From: an uncultured Eubacteriales bacterium
GTDB taxonomy: Bacteria > Bacillota > Clostridia > Monoglobales > Monoglobaceae
DNA: 36,829 nt
Direction: 5' to 3'
NCBI GenBank assembly: GCA_900545865.1
Contig: URAN01000026.1
Coordinates: 1-36,829, forward strand
Shown: positions 14,671-24,027 of the stretch, piece by piece
Layout: every line of letters starts with the position of its first letter
Numbering within the stretch: the first letter of the stretch is position 1
Notes under the pieces: generated by a model
Database searches by the model: none
Told to the model about the DNA's origin: nothing
The model's input: only the letters and a program-made list of their open reading frames with translations
Position numbers and translations under genes: made by a program

Positions 14671-16056
14671 ATGAAAGACTTAACTCAGGGGAATATTTAT
14701 AAGGTATTTATCTTTTTTGCAATTCCGCTTGTGCTATCGGGATTGCTTTCACAAGCGTATGGGGTAATCAATACAATGATTGCCGGAAAGTTCTTGGGCG
14801 AAGATGGAATTGCGGCGATAGGCTCGACAAATTCTTTTACAGAGCTTATATCATCCGTCTTTTGGGGCTTTTCGGCAGGTTTTTCGGTTTTTGTCGCGCG
14901 GCTTTTCGGCGCTAAAGATTATGCAGAGATGAAAACGAGCATATACAGCAATTGTATTTTTATGGCGATTACGATTTTTGCGATTGCCGTATCGGCGGTT
15001 ATATTAATTCGCCCCATATTCTCATTTTTAAAGGTAGATGCGGGAATATACCGAGACGCGGCAATTTATTATAGGGTTTATCTTCTCGGCCTGATTTTTA
15101 TTATTTTCAATAATACGGGAGTGTTGATTATGAATGCTTTGGGTATGAGTTCGTATCCCTTAAAAATGTCAATCTTATCAACAATTATGAATATTTGCGG
15201 AAATATATTTGCCGTTACGGTTTTAAAAGCAGGGGTTTTGGGCATTGCCCTGTCATCGGTTCTGTCGGCGGTTGTTGTGGATATCTGTTATTTTACAAAG
15301 CTGAAACAAAGTTTTAAAGAGCTGAACCTCCGTCCTGCCGAACGGCTGTTTGACATCAAAAGCGTTAAACGTTCATTCCGCTATTCCCTTCCCGGTATGT
15401 TTCAGCAATCGGCATTGTATTTTACATCGCTGTGGATCGCCCCGTTGATTAACGGAATATCAGCAAGTGCTACCGCGGCGTACTCGGTAACATTAAAAAT
15501 TTATGAAATAAATGCAAAGAATTACCAAAATTCAACCAAAACGCTCAGTACATACACAGCACAATGTATCGGTGCGGGAAAATTCGATCAAATCAAAAAG
15601 GGTGTATTTGTCGGATTTCTACAGGCAAACCTCTTTTTGCTTCCTGTACTTGCGGTTTGTCTGATTTTTTCAAAAGAAATCTGCCGCGCATTTTTCCCTG
15701 CAGATTACAGCGGCGAGGCTTTTCAATATACTTTGGACTATGTGAGGTACTTTCTGCCGTTCATCGTCTTTAATTTGGTGAACAGTCTGTTTCACGGATT
15801 CTATCGTGGCACGGGTACGATGGGGATTTTGATTTTCGTAACCTGTGTCGGTGCAATTTCAAATATTATCTTTTCGGAAATATTCACTCCGCTTAAAGGA
15901 ATATACGGGATCTATCTGGGACTTGTTCTTTCGTGGGTTACAGAAGCCGTTATCACGGGAATTTTATACTTTCGGGGACACTGGCAAAAACGACTGGTCA
16001 AAGAGATTCACAAAACCTCACCCGATACCGTTATTTCGTTTAAAACAAATAAATAA
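14671..16056 (+). CDS. MATE-family efflux transporter
   Basis: A 461-residue membrane protein with about 12 helices. It has the MATE N-terminus (FFAIPLVLSGLLSQAYGVIN followed by AGKFLGEDGIAAIGS) and the matching second-half segment SFRYSLPGMFQQSALYFTS. These exporters use sodium or proton gradients to remove cationic drugs or metabolites. TAGGAGAA precedes the ATG. The divergent DeoR-type regulator and the operator overlapping its promoter suggest induction by a small-molecule effector. It belongs to the DinF/NorM-like bacterial group; the substrate is unknown. Confidence 0.9.
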   Translation: MKDLTQGNIYKVFIFFAIPLVLSGLLSQAYGVINTMIAGKFLGEDGIAAIGSTNSFTELISSVFWGFSAGFSVFVARLFGAKDYAEMKTSIYSNCIFMAITIFAIAVSAVILIRPIFSFLKVDAGIYRDAAIYYRVYLLGLIFIIFNNTGVLIMNALGMSSYPLKMSILSTIMNICGNIFAVTVLKAGVLGIALSSVLSAVVVDICYFTKLKQSFKELNLRPAERLFDIKSVKRSFRYSLPGMFQQSALYFTSLWIAPLINGISASATAAYSVTLKIYEINAKNYQNSTKTLSTYTAQCIGAGKFDQIKKGVFVGFLQANLFLLPVLAVCLIFSKEICRAFFPADYSGEAFQYTLDYVRYFLPFIVFNLVNSLFHGFYRGTGTMGILIFVTCVGAISNIIFSEIFTPLKGIYGIYLGLVLSWVTEAVITGILYFRGHWQKRLVKEIHKTSPDTVISFKTNK

Positions 16057-16084
16057 TATACAAATATTTTAATTTTTACATCGG

Positions 16085-16135
16085 ATTCTCAAAGTAAATT
16101 TTTCAGTGGAATTTGCTTTGAGAATTTACTTTTTT
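16085..16135 (+). terminator. Terminator after the MATE gene
   Basis: ATTCTCAAAGTAAATT (16085-16100) pairs with AATTTGCTTTGAGAAT (16110-16125), 15 of 16 positions, followed by a T-run. Confidence 0.85.
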
Positions 16136-16166
16136 ATTACATTCAAAAACATTTTATCATTTTCTC

Positions 16167-16195
16167 TTGATTATCTTTGATATTTTTGTTATAAT
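16167..16195 (+). promoter_or_regulatory. Promoter of the ruvA-ruvB-metG genes
   Basis: TTGATT at 16167-16172, 17 bp, TATAAT at 16190-16195. The start is about 55 bases before ruvA. No SOS (LexA) box was recognised. Confidence 0.75.
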
Positions 16196-16256
16196 ATATA
16201 CTATGTATATTTATGTCCTTTGTTCGGCGGGGCATATAAAACGGAGGTTTATCAAT

Positions 16257-16847
16257 ATGTTCGAATATATTTCAGGCAAGCTGATACAAAAAACAAAGGA
16301 TTATGCCGTGATTGATGCCGGCGGAATCGGATACCGTATTTATTCCACGATGTCATCGCTGTCAAGCCTCGGCGAAGCAGGCGATACCGCAAGGCTTTAT
16401 ATATATATGAATATAAAAAATTCCTCCGACACATTTTCGCTTTACGGCTTTGCCACGCCCGAGGAGCGAAGCACGTTCGAAATGATACTCGGCGTATCTG
16501 GAATAGGCGCAAAAACAGCGGCGGCTTTGCTGTCGAATGTTTCAACGTCCAAATTTGCGCTTTGTGTTGTCACAAACGACAGCAAGTATCTGTCGAGCCA
16601 CACCCCGGGTCTTGGCCCGAAGGGGGCGCAGCGAATTATTCTCGAACTTAAAGATAAATTTAAAAATGTTGAATTGGACAACGTTCCTCAAGACGAAATT
16701 TTCGCGGCGGACACCGACGATTCAAATGAAGCGTTGTCGGCACTTATGGTGCTCGGTTATGCCAAGTCGGAGGCAGAACGCGCTCTTGCCGGTGCGGACG
16801 GAACTGTTGAGAATATGATAAAATATGCGTTAAAAAAATTAGGATAA
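16257..16847 (+). CDS. ruvA: Holliday junction branch migration protein RuvA
   Basis: A 196-residue protein with the three RuvA parts. They are an N-terminal OB fold (MFEYISGKLIQKTKDYAVID), two helix-hairpin-helix motifs (ILGVSGIGAKTAAALLS near 77-95 and HTPGLGPKGAQRIILELKDK near 110-130), and a C-terminal RuvB-contact domain (SNEALSALMVLGY). It binds four-way DNA junctions as a tetramer and recruits RuvB. The ATG at 16257 is chosen because ACGGAGG lies nine bases upstream; the frame is open further upstream but that part overlaps the promoter. It is followed after 43 bases by ruvB. Confidence 0.97.
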   Translation: MFEYISGKLIQKTKDYAVIDAGGIGYRIYSTMSSLSSLGEAGDTARLYIYMNIKNSSDTFSLYGFATPEERSTFEMILGVSGIGAKTAAALLSNVSTSKFALCVVTNDSKYLSSHTPGLGPKGAQRIILELKDKFKNVELDNVPQDEIFAADTDDSNEALSALMVLGYAKSEAERALAGADGTVENMIKYALKKLG

Positions 16848-16890
16848 ACAAAGCCCGAATACAATTGTGTCGGGTAAAGGAATGGTATAA

Positions 16891-17907
16891 ATGGACTTGG
16901 AAAACGAAAACAGGATTGTCACCACATCCGAGATGAACGGTGACAGCGAAATTGAATATAGCCTAAGACCTAAACGCTTGGCGGAGTACATAGGTCAGAA
17001 AAAGGCGAAAGAAAACCTTAAAATTTACATCGAGGCGGCAAAAAAGCGCGGTGACTCGCTCGACCACGTTTTGCTGTACGGCCCTCCCGGTTTGGGGAAG
17101 ACAACGCTTGCCGGAATAATTGCGAACGAGATGGGTGTAAACCTGAGAATTACATCGGGACCTGCGATAGAAAAACAGGGCGATTTGGCGGCGCTTTTGA
17201 CTAACCTCGGCGAGGGCGACATTCTCTTTGTCGATGAAATTCATCGCCTGAGCCGCAGCGTTGAAGAAATTCTCTATCCGGCGATGGAGGATTATGCGCT
17301 GGACATAATAATAGGAAAAGGCCCCTCGGCGCGTTCCATACGGCTTGACTTGCCGCATTTTACGCTTATTGGCGCAACCACAAAAGCAGGTGCGCTGACC
17401 GCACCGCTGCGTGACAGGTTCGGGGTATTGTTAAGACTTGAAATGTATAATCGAGATGAGCTTAAAGAAATCGTCACGCGCAGCGCGGATATACTGGGCA
17501 TCGGAATAGACGGCGGCGGAGCGGGCGAGATTGCATCGCGGTCGCGCGGAACGCCGAGAATAGCGAACCGCCTTTTAAAACGTGTCAGAGATTTTGCCGA
17601 GATAAAGGCGGACGGAAATATAACCGAAACCGTTGCGGACGAGGCTCTCGGACGTATGGAGGTCGATTCTCTCGGGCTTGACGCGATTGACAAGCGAATG
17701 CTTATGACCGTAATCCGTCTGTATGACGGAGGACCGGTCGGACTTGAAACCCTTGCGGCGACAATCGGCGAGGAAAGTGACACAATCGAAGATGTATACG
17801 AACCGTACCTTATGCAGATAGGCTTTTTAAGCCGCACACCGAGGGGAAGAATTGTTACCCCCCTCGCATATAAGCATTTTGGAATAGAGTATAAGTGTGC
17901 GGAGTGA
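16891..17907 (+). CDS. ruvB: Holliday junction branch migration ATPase RuvB
   Basis: A 338-residue AAA+ ATPase of normal RuvB length. Walker A is GPPGLGKT near residue 64, Walker B is FVDEIHRLS, sensor 1 is IGATTKAGALT, and the arginine finger region is PLRDRFGV. The C-terminal winged helix ends in QIGFLSRTPRGRIVTPLAY. It forms hexamers that pump DNA through the RuvA-bound junction. RuvC is not in the window. It sits between ruvA and metG on the same strand. Confidence 0.98.
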   Translation: MDLENENRIVTTSEMNGDSEIEYSLRPKRLAEYIGQKKAKENLKIYIEAAKKRGDSLDHVLLYGPPGLGKTTLAGIIANEMGVNLRITSGPAIEKQGDLAALLTNLGEGDILFVDEIHRLSRSVEEILYPAMEDYALDIIIGKGPSARSIRLDLPHFTLIGATTKAGALTAPLRDRFGVLLRLEMYNRDELKEIVTRSADILGIGIDGGGAGEIASRSRGTPRIANRLLKRVRDFAEIKADGNITETVADEALGRMEVDSLGLDAIDKRMLMTVIRLYDGGPVGLETLAATIGEESDTIEDVYEPYLMQIGFLSRTPRGRIVTPLAYKHFGIEYKCAE

Positions 17908-17966
17908 TATATGAATACGGACGGAAATCATAACCGTTTTGAGATATTGAGAAAGGATTGATACAA

Positions 17967-19916
17967 ATGCAGGATGCAAATTCAAAGAAAAAAGAGAAGT
18001 TTTATATTACAACGGCGATTGCGTATACATCGCGAAAGCCGCATATCGGAAATACCTATGAAATCGTATTGACCGATGCAATCGCGAGGTTTAAGCGCTA
18101 TATCGGTCACGATGTTTTCTTTTGTACGGGAACGGACGAACACGGTCAAAAGATTCAGGAACTCGCCGAGGCAGCGGGAATCAGCCCCAAAGAGTATGTT
18201 GACGGCGTTGCTGCCGAGATAAAGAAAATCTGGGATTTGATGAACACAAGTTACGACAAATTTATTCGCACAACGGACGATTATCATGTTGAAACGGTGC
18301 AAAAGATTTTCAAAAAGCTGTATGACCAAGGCGATATATACCTCGATTCTTATGAGGATTGGTATTGTACCCCCTGTGAATCGTTTTGGACGGAAACCCA
18401 GCTCGTTGACGGAAAGTGTCCCGACTGTGGCAGAGAGGTTCACAAACAGCACGAAGAAGCGTATTTCTTTAAAATGAGCAAGTACGCCGACAGACTTATG
18501 AAATATATAGAGGAGAACCCCGATTTTATCCAGCCCGAGGCAAGAAAGAAAGAGATGATAAACAACTTCTTAAAACCCGGACTTCAGGATTTATGCGTAT
18601 CGAGAACAAAAATCGACTGGGGTATTCCCGTTCCAATAGGAAAGGGTCACACCGTCTATGTATGGCTTGACGCCCTCACAAACTATATAACCGCTCTCGG
18701 TTATCGCTGTGACGAAAAAGGTGAGTTATACCAAAAATACTGGCCTGCGGACGTTCATATAATAGGTAAGGATATTTTGAGGTTCCACACCATATATTGG
18801 CCTATATTCCTTATGGCGCTGGGCGAACCTCTGCCGAAAAAGATATTCGGTCATCCGTGGCTTTTAAACGGACAGGATAAAATGAGCAAGTCAATAGGCA
18901 ACGTTATTTATGCCGATGATTTGGTGCGCAATTTCGGCGTTGACGCGGTGAGATATTATCTTTTGCACGAGATGCCTTTTGCGGCTGACGGCACAATTAC
19001 GTTTGAAACACTGATTTCGAGATTTAATTCGGACTTGGCGAATACTCTCGGTAATCTTGTCAACAGGACCGTTTCGATGATAAACAAATACTTTGACGGC
19101 GAGATTCCGTCTGTCGGCGAAGAAACCGAGTTTGACGCGGATTTGGCAGATACCTGTCTGCGTGCGGCAAAGAAAACGGAGGAATGTATGGATAAGCTGC
19201 GCGTTGCCGATGCGATGGATTGCATCTGGGAGATAGTGAACCGCGCAAATAAATATATAGACGAAACAATGCCGTGGGCGTTGGCAAAGAGCGATGACGG
19301 CAGAGAAAAGCTTAAAACGGTAATGTATAATCTTATCGAGGCAATCAGATTCATAACATCTTTGCTCGGCTCGTTTATGCCCGATACACAGACGGCTATT
19401 GCAAAACAGACGGGCGCAGCCGAGCTTGAATGGGAGAGTCTTGAATGTTTCGGTATGACAAAGCCGGGCGTAAAGGTCGGAGCGGCAGAACCGCTGTTTG
19501 TCAGACTTGACCCCGAGAAGAAACTTGCCGAGCTTGAAGCGGAACTTGCACCGCAGCCGAAGGAAGAAAAGGTTGAGATTGCGCCGTTTAAAGAGAACGT
19601 GACAATAGACGATTTCGGCAAGCTTGACATTCGCGTCGGAAAAGTCGTTGTATGCGAAAAAGTGCCGAAATCATCCAAGCTTTTGAGATTTGAGCTTGAA
19701 GTCGGCTCTGAACGCAGGCAAATTCTCTCGGGAATCGCAAAATATTACAAACCCGAGGATTTAATCGGTAAAAATGTACTGTTTATTGCTAACTTCCCAC
19801 CCAGAAAGATGATGGGTTATGAATCAAACGGTATGATATTATCGGCGGAGCATGACGGAAAGCTTGTTGTGACATCGACTCTCGATGATATTCAAAGCGG
19901 TGCTGAAATTGTATAA
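17967..19916 (+). CDS. metG: Methionine-tRNA ligase
   Basis: A 649-residue class I synthetase. The HIGH motif is seen as HIGN in SRKPHIGNTYE near residue 21 and the KMSKS motif in DKMSKSIGN near 304. A zinc knuckle (CTPC and CPDC) lies near 130-150, typical of the MetG1 group. The C-terminal 105 residues form a tRNA-binding EMAP/Arc1p-like domain (KLDIRVGKVVVCEKV, NFPPRKMMGYESNGMILSA), used for dimerisation and tRNA binding. The ATG at 17967 is chosen with AAAGGA upstream; a TTG at 17958 is too close to that site. It is 59 bases after ruvB. No T-box leader was recognised. Confidence 0.97.
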   Translation: MQDANSKKKEKFYITTAIAYTSRKPHIGNTYEIVLTDAIARFKRYIGHDVFFCTGTDEHGQKIQELAEAAGISPKEYVDGVAAEIKKIWDLMNTSYDKFIRTTDDYHVETVQKIFKKLYDQGDIYLDSYEDWYCTPCESFWTETQLVDGKCPDCGREVHKQHEEAYFFKMSKYADRLMKYIEENPDFIQPEARKKEMINNFLKPGLQDLCVSRTKIDWGIPVPIGKGHTVYVWLDALTNYITALGYRCDEKGELYQKYWPADVHIIGKDILRFHTIYWPIFLMALGEPLPKKIFGHPWLLNGQDKMSKSIGNVIYADDLVRNFGVDAVRYYLLHEMPFAADGTITFETLISRFNSDLANTLGNLVNRTVSMINKYFDGEIPSVGEETEFDADLADTCLRAAKKTEECMDKLRVADAMDCIWEIVNRANKYIDETMPWALAKSDDGREKLKTVMYNLIEAIRFITSLLGSFMPDTQTAIAKQTGAAELEWESLECFGMTKPGVKVGAAEPLFVRLDPEKKLAELEAELAPQPKEEKVEIAPFKENVTIDDFGKLDIRVGKVVVCEKVPKSSKLLRFELEVGSERRQILSGIAKYYKPEDLIGKNVLFIANFPPRKMMGYESNGMILSAEHDGKLVVTSTLDDIQSGAEIV

Positions 19917-20240
19917 CAAGCGTGCCACCGTGGTTTTATCAAACATCACGTATGCCACAATCCCGTAGCGAACGACACAAATGAAACGGATAACCGCGCG
20001 ATTTAATGAACATCTCACGGGCGGTCGGCGCAGATTGCCGGGGGCAATCGTTTTGCGATTTGACCGAGTCGACAGACGAGAACTCGCCCCTACGGGATTT
20101 GTGACGTGCATTGCGGTTTTTTGTAGGGGACGGCGTCCCCGACGTCCCACGCACATGAACGAACGACACAAATGAAACGGATAACTCCGCCAGCAACATA
20201 TATAATTCAACGAATATTACACAAAGGGGGAAAACGGCAT
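19917..20240. repeat. Repeat-rich intergenic block with a 26-bp direct repeat and palindromic module
   Basis: The block holds no convincing gene. A 26-bp sequence beginning CGAACGACACAAATGAAACG occurs at 19969-19994 and again, identical, at 20160-20185, 191 bp apart. Between the copies lies a GC-rich palindromic part: CCCCTAC (20087-20093) opposes GTAGGGG (20123-20129), and GGGGAC/GTCCCC (20126-20140) forms a tight hairpin. The GTAGGGGCG-type core recurs at 33175-33205. This looks like a dispersed non-coding repeat inserted with duplication of, or recombination between, its flanks. Confidence 0.65.
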
Positions 20241-21167
20241 ATGCGAAATAATGTTAGGGCGGCGAACGCTGCGGATTTTGATTTTGTAAAGAATTGCTGG
20301 ACGGAATGCTTTGACGATGACGAACGCTATGTCAATTGGAATTTTTCAGAGAATTATTCCGCGGCAAATACCCTTGTTGCCGAATGCTGCGGCGAGCCTG
20401 CCGCGGCAATGCAATGTATACCGTATACCCTCTCGTTTGAAAAAGTCGATATATCGGCGCGATATATCTCGGGCGTGTCAACAATGCCGAACTTTCGCAA
20501 CCGAGGTCTTGCGCGCAGCCTTTTTGAATATGCCTTGCCTCTTATGCGGCGGCAAGGAGCGGCGCTTGCGTTTTTAATATCGGCGGTTGACGGAATGTAT
20601 GAAAAGTTTGGTTTTACGAAACTATGTGACAGAATAATGTATCGGACGGAGTCGCTCGGCAAAAATCCGATTCAAAGCATAGACGATATTAATCTTGATG
20701 CTCTCGATAGGATATATGAGCGCCGCACGCGCGAAACATTGCATATTAGGCGTACACGTCCCGATTGGAAAAAACTTTTGAGCGAACTTGCCGTCGGTAT
20801 CGGCGGATATGCCGCAATCGCCGAAGATTCGTATTGCTTTGCGTTTTATTACAAGGGCGGTTTTGAGGTTTATGAAAAGTGCGGTGAATTTGATTTTAAA
20901 CCCGTCAGGCGTGAACCGTTTATGGTGCGCATAACCGATGCGGAAAAGTTCTTAAAAATCTTTTGCAAGAACTTTCCCGATAATGTGTCAGTTGCCGTAA
21001 CAGACGAATTTATTCCGCAAAATAGCGGTAGGTTCATCATATCGGACGGCTCTGTCATCCGATGCGATAAGGCGGATAATACCGCATCTGATTTTAATTT
21101 CACCGTTTCGGAGCTGTGTCGGTTTTCCCTTGCGGATAAGCCGATTTTTGTCGGCAACATTATATAG
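20241..21167 (+). CDS. Eis-like GNAT N-acetyltransferase
   Basis: A 308-residue protein. The N-terminal GNAT domain has the acetyl-CoA-binding stretch GVSTMPNFRNRGLARSLFEY (about 85-105), then FLISAVDGMYEKFGF. The C-terminal half resembles the SCP2-like tail of Eis-type acetyltransferases. Eis proteins acetylate aminoglycosides or protein lysines; the substrate here is unknown. The ATG at 20241 is chosen because AAAGGGGG lies just upstream. The longer frame would start inside the 26-bp repeat and is unlikely. The GH13 and DUF6062 genes follow on the same strand. Confidence 0.82.
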   Translation: MRNNVRAANAADFDFVKNCWTECFDDDERYVNWNFSENYSAANTLVAECCGEPAAAMQCIPYTLSFEKVDISARYISGVSTMPNFRNRGLARSLFEYALPLMRRQGAALAFLISAVDGMYEKFGFTKLCDRIMYRTESLGKNPIQSIDDINLDALDRIYERRTRETLHIRRTRPDWKKLLSELAVGIGGYAAIAEDSYCFAFYYKGGFEVYEKCGEFDFKPVRREPFMVRITDAEKFLKIFCKNFPDNVSVAVTDEFIPQNSGRFIISDGSVIRCDKADNTASDFNFTVSELCRFSLADKPIFVGNII

Positions 21168-21213
21168 TCGGTAACATATATCGGTGATTGTAAAATTTAA
21201 AAGGATAATTCGG

Positions 21214-21321
21214 ATGACCCTGTACGGTTATCCGTGCAAGACAGAGAAATGCATAATTTGCAGGGACAGCCCCAGATGGCTGCCCGCGAAAGGAGCGCTG
21301 CTTAATGCACGCATATCATAA
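21214..21321 (+). CDS. Possible 35-residue cysteine-containing peptide overlapping the GH13 start
   Basis: An ATG at 21214 preceded by AAAAGGA (21199-21205) opens a 35-codon frame reading MTLYGYPCKTEKCIICRDS then PRWLPAKGALLNARIS. Three cysteines are clustered (CKTEKCIIC). The frame overlaps the GH13 gene start by 17 bases, so it could act as a leader peptide that couples translation. It is short and may be chance. Confidence 0.25.
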   Translation: MTLYGYPCKTEKCIICRDSPRWLPAKGALLNARIS

Positions 21322-23230
21322 TTCACAGGATATAAAATATCGCTCGCCTTTCGGCGCGGTCAGAACGGACTCGGCGGTATCGCTCAGGCTTGACGTGTCG
21401 GATACAGCCGCCGATGTTTCGGCAACGGTTCGGCTTTGGTACAACGATACCGAAAGACTTGTTGTAATGAACAAAGAATCGGATGGAAACGAGTTTGTGT
21501 TCCGTGCCGAAATTTCCGTGCCGTCAGATTCGTGTCTGCTCTGGTACAGTTTTATTATTGATTCAAACGGTGAAACGATATGGTATGCAAACACATCGCA
21601 GATGGGCGGAATCGGAGGACTTTGCGCTGACGGCAGTGCTGAGAGTTATCAGATTACGGTCTATGATAAAGAATTCGATACGCCCGAATGGTTCAGAGGA
21701 CGTATTATGTATCAGATTTTCCCCGACAGGTTCTATGGCGCGCATAAGGACGGCAAAATCGAAAAATCACGCGAGGAATATATTATTCATTATGACAGAT
21801 ACGAGCATATTTCGTTTAATGCTCACCCATATGAGATAGGACCGGCTTGCAACGATTTTTACGGCGGAAACCTGCGCGGAATATGCGAAAAACTTCCGTA
21901 TATAAAATCGCTCGGTGTCGGAGTGATTTATCTGAACCCGATTTTTGAGGCGTATTCAAATCACAAATACGATACCGCGAATTATAAGCGGATTGACCCG
22001 ATGTTCGGAACGGAGGAGGATTTTGTTCATCTTTGCAAAGAGGCGGAAAAGTTCGATATAAAAATAATTCTTGACGGCGTTTTCAGCCATACCGGTGCGG
22101 ACAGCATATATTTTAACAAATATGGTTTTTACGGTACTGACGGCGCATTTCATAATCCGTCATCGCCGTACCGAAGCTGGTATTGCTTTGATGAAAACGG
22201 CGGATATACAAGCTGGTGGGGGTGCAGCAACCTTCCCAACGTAAACGAAATGGATGATTCATACCTGGATTATATTTTGCGCGATGATGATTCGGTCATT
22301 AAAAAGTGGCTCAGACTCGGCGCGTCCGGCTGGCGTTTGGATGTTGCCGATGAGTTGCCCGATGAGTTTATAAAAATATTGCGCAAAGAAGTGAAATCGG
22401 TAAAACCCGATGCAGTCATCATCGGCGAAGTATGGGAGGACGCGTCAAATAAGGTTGCGTACAGCAAACAGCGCGAGTATCTTTTGGGCGATGAACTCGA
22501 CAGCGTTATGAACTATCCGTTTAAAGACAATATAACCGCCTATGTTATGGGCTGGAAAAGTGCGGAAAAGATAAATGCGGCGCTTATGTCAATTTATGAA
22601 AATTATCCGATTGAGGTTTTGTACTCGCTTATGAATCTTTTGGGTACACATGATACGATGCGTATAAAATCGCTGTTCGGCGGCCTTAACTCGGATTGCG
22701 GCTATACGCGGTTGACATCGGGCAACGAGGACTTGGCGTCTTATCGGCTTATGTGCGCGGTGTTTATGCAAATGACGATGCCGGGCGTTCCGTCCGTATA
22801 TTACGGCGATGAGATCGGTATGCAAGGCGGACGGGATCCGTTTAACCGTGCGCCGTACCCGTGGCGCGGCATTGATGCCGAACTTTTGGAAAAATACAGA
22901 TGTCTCGGCGGTCTGCGCAATTCAAAATCGGTTTTAAACAGCGGATTTTTCAGAACTCTTTATGCAAACGGCGACGTTTTTGTATACGCGCGATATTTTG
23001 ATAACAAAAAAGACGTATTCGGAAAAAAATGTGATTTTGATATTGCTGTCTGTGCAATAAACCGCAGTTTTGAAGTCAAAACGGTTACCGTTGACATCTC
23101 TGATATAACGGTTGATACAATAAAATGTATATTAAGCAGCGGCAGAGCCGAGAAGGCGTTTGTGCAAAGCGGCCGAGATATTCATATAACCGTTCCGCCG
23201 GTCGGATATGTTATGGGAAGCATCGATTAA
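21305..23230 (+). CDS. GH13-family alpha-glucan hydrolase (neopullulanase/maltogenic amylase type)
   Basis: A 641-residue cytoplasmic enzyme with no signal peptide. An N-terminal beta-sandwich (about 1-125) precedes the catalytic barrel starting FRGRIMYQIFPDRFY. Conserved regions are DGVFSHTG (I), GWRLDVADE with the nucleophile Asp near 345 (II), IIGEVWED with the acid Glu near 374 (III) and LLGTHDTMR with the third Asp near 449 (IV). The layout fits intracellular enzymes that cleave maltodextrins, cyclodextrins or pullulan fragments. AAAGGAG precedes the ATG. It lies between an acetyltransferase and a DUF6062 gene; no sugar transporter is adjacent. Exact specificity is unknown. Confidence 0.9.
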   Translation: MHAYHNSQDIKYRSPFGAVRTDSAVSLRLDVSDTAADVSATVRLWYNDTERLVVMNKESDGNEFVFRAEISVPSDSCLLWYSFIIDSNGETIWYANTSQMGGIGGLCADGSAESYQITVYDKEFDTPEWFRGRIMYQIFPDRFYGAHKDGKIEKSREEYIIHYDRYEHISFNAHPYEIGPACNDFYGGNLRGICEKLPYIKSLGVGVIYLNPIFEAYSNHKYDTANYKRIDPMFGTEEDFVHLCKEAEKFDIKIILDGVFSHTGADSIYFNKYGFYGTDGAFHNPSSPYRSWYCFDENGGYTSWWGCSNLPNVNEMDDSYLDYILRDDDSVIKKWLRLGASGWRLDVADELPDEFIKILRKEVKSVKPDAVIIGEVWEDASNKVAYSKQREYLLGDELDSVMNYPFKDNITAYVMGWKSAEKINAALMSIYENYPIEVLYSLMNLLGTHDTMRIKSLFGGLNSDCGYTRLTSGNEDLASYRLMCAVFMQMTMPGVPSVYYGDEIGMQGGRDPFNRAPYPWRGIDAELLEKYRCLGGLRNSKSVLNSGFFRTLYANGDVFVYARYFDNKKDVFGKKCDFDIAVCAINRSFEVKTVTVDISDITVDTIKCILSSGRAEKAFVQSGRDIHITVPPVGYVMGSID

Positions 23231-23287
23231 AGCAATTGACGGATTTTCAATATGAAATGGTAGGCGGCTGCCAAAGGAGATAAAACG

Positions 23288-24007
23288 ATGAAAGAACAGA
23301 TATACACAATTCCTTTAAACGAGGCATTTGACAAAGACAGCGAATGTCCGTTCTGTGAGCTTCAAAAAAAGCTTGATGCGGAAATTATGGATTATATTCT
23401 CGGACCGTCATATATGGAGGAGGACATTCGAGAACAGACAAACAAACTCGGCTTTTGCAAACGGCATTATTCCAAGATATTCGCTGCCCATAACCGACTC
23501 GGTGCGGCATTGATGATACATACGCACTTGCTCGAGATAAACAAAAACCTCGATAAAGCGTTTGGGGATGAGCAAAACGGCGGCAAGGGCAGCTTGTTTA
23601 AAAAGCCCAAGAATGACCCGATATGCGAGTATACCGACAGCGTACTCAACGGCTGTTATGCTTGTCAGCGCGAGGAAACGCGAATGAACAGCTATGTCTA
23701 TACATTCTTTTATCTATGGAAAACCGAACCCGAATTTGTCGAAAAGGTCAAATCGTGTAAAGGCTTTTGTCTTGAACATATGTCGCGGATAATATCCGAC
23801 AGCCGAAAGCATCTGAACGCGGCACAGCGTCAAGCTCTTATGAATACAATTATCCCTTTGCAAAAGCAAAATTTAGAACGCATTACAGAAGATGTGGATT
23901 GGTTTATCAAAAAATTTGATTACCGCTATCAGGACGAATCGTGGAAGAATTCAAAAGACGCGGTTGAACGCGCCATATTGAAGCTTTCGGGAGTATTGGA
24001 TAAATAG
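23288..24007 (+). CDS. DUF6062-family protein
   Basis: A 239-residue soluble protein with spaced cysteine pairs: CPFCELQKKL near residue 20, GFCKRHY near 58, CYACQREE near 124 and GFCLEHM near 160. This matches DUF6062, a family of Firmicutes proteins of unknown function. The CxxC pairs together with C(K/L)xH motifs suggest metal binding. AAAGGAG precedes the ATG. It follows the GH13 gene after 57 bases and ends in a strong terminator. Confidence 0.8.
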   Translation: MKEQIYTIPLNEAFDKDSECPFCELQKKLDAEIMDYILGPSYMEEDIREQTNKLGFCKRHYSKIFAAHNRLGAALMIHTHLLEINKNLDKAFGDEQNGGKGSLFKKPKNDPICEYTDSVLNGCYACQREETRMNSYVYTFFYLWKTEPEFVEKVKSCKGFCLEHMSRIISDSRKHLNAAQRQALMNTIIPLQKQNLERITEDVDWFIKKFDYRYQDESWKNSKDAVERAILKLSGVLDK

Positions 24008-24027
24008 GAATTTATTCACAAATTTAA

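Noticed and set aside
18956..19678. Minus-strand open frame of 240 codons
   Set aside because: It is antisense to the metG anticodon-binding region, Ser/Phe-rich and without a ribosome binding site or family resemblance.
19981..20175. 64-codon plus-strand frame between metG and the acetyltransferase
   Set aside because: It is made of the repeat and palindromic element, is Arg-rich with no family resemblance, and has no ribosome binding site.
20172..20240. N-terminal extension of the acetyltransferase from the ATG at 20172
   Set aside because: That ATG lies inside the 26-bp direct repeat. The ATG at 20241 has a strong AAAGGGGG site and gives a normal GNAT start.
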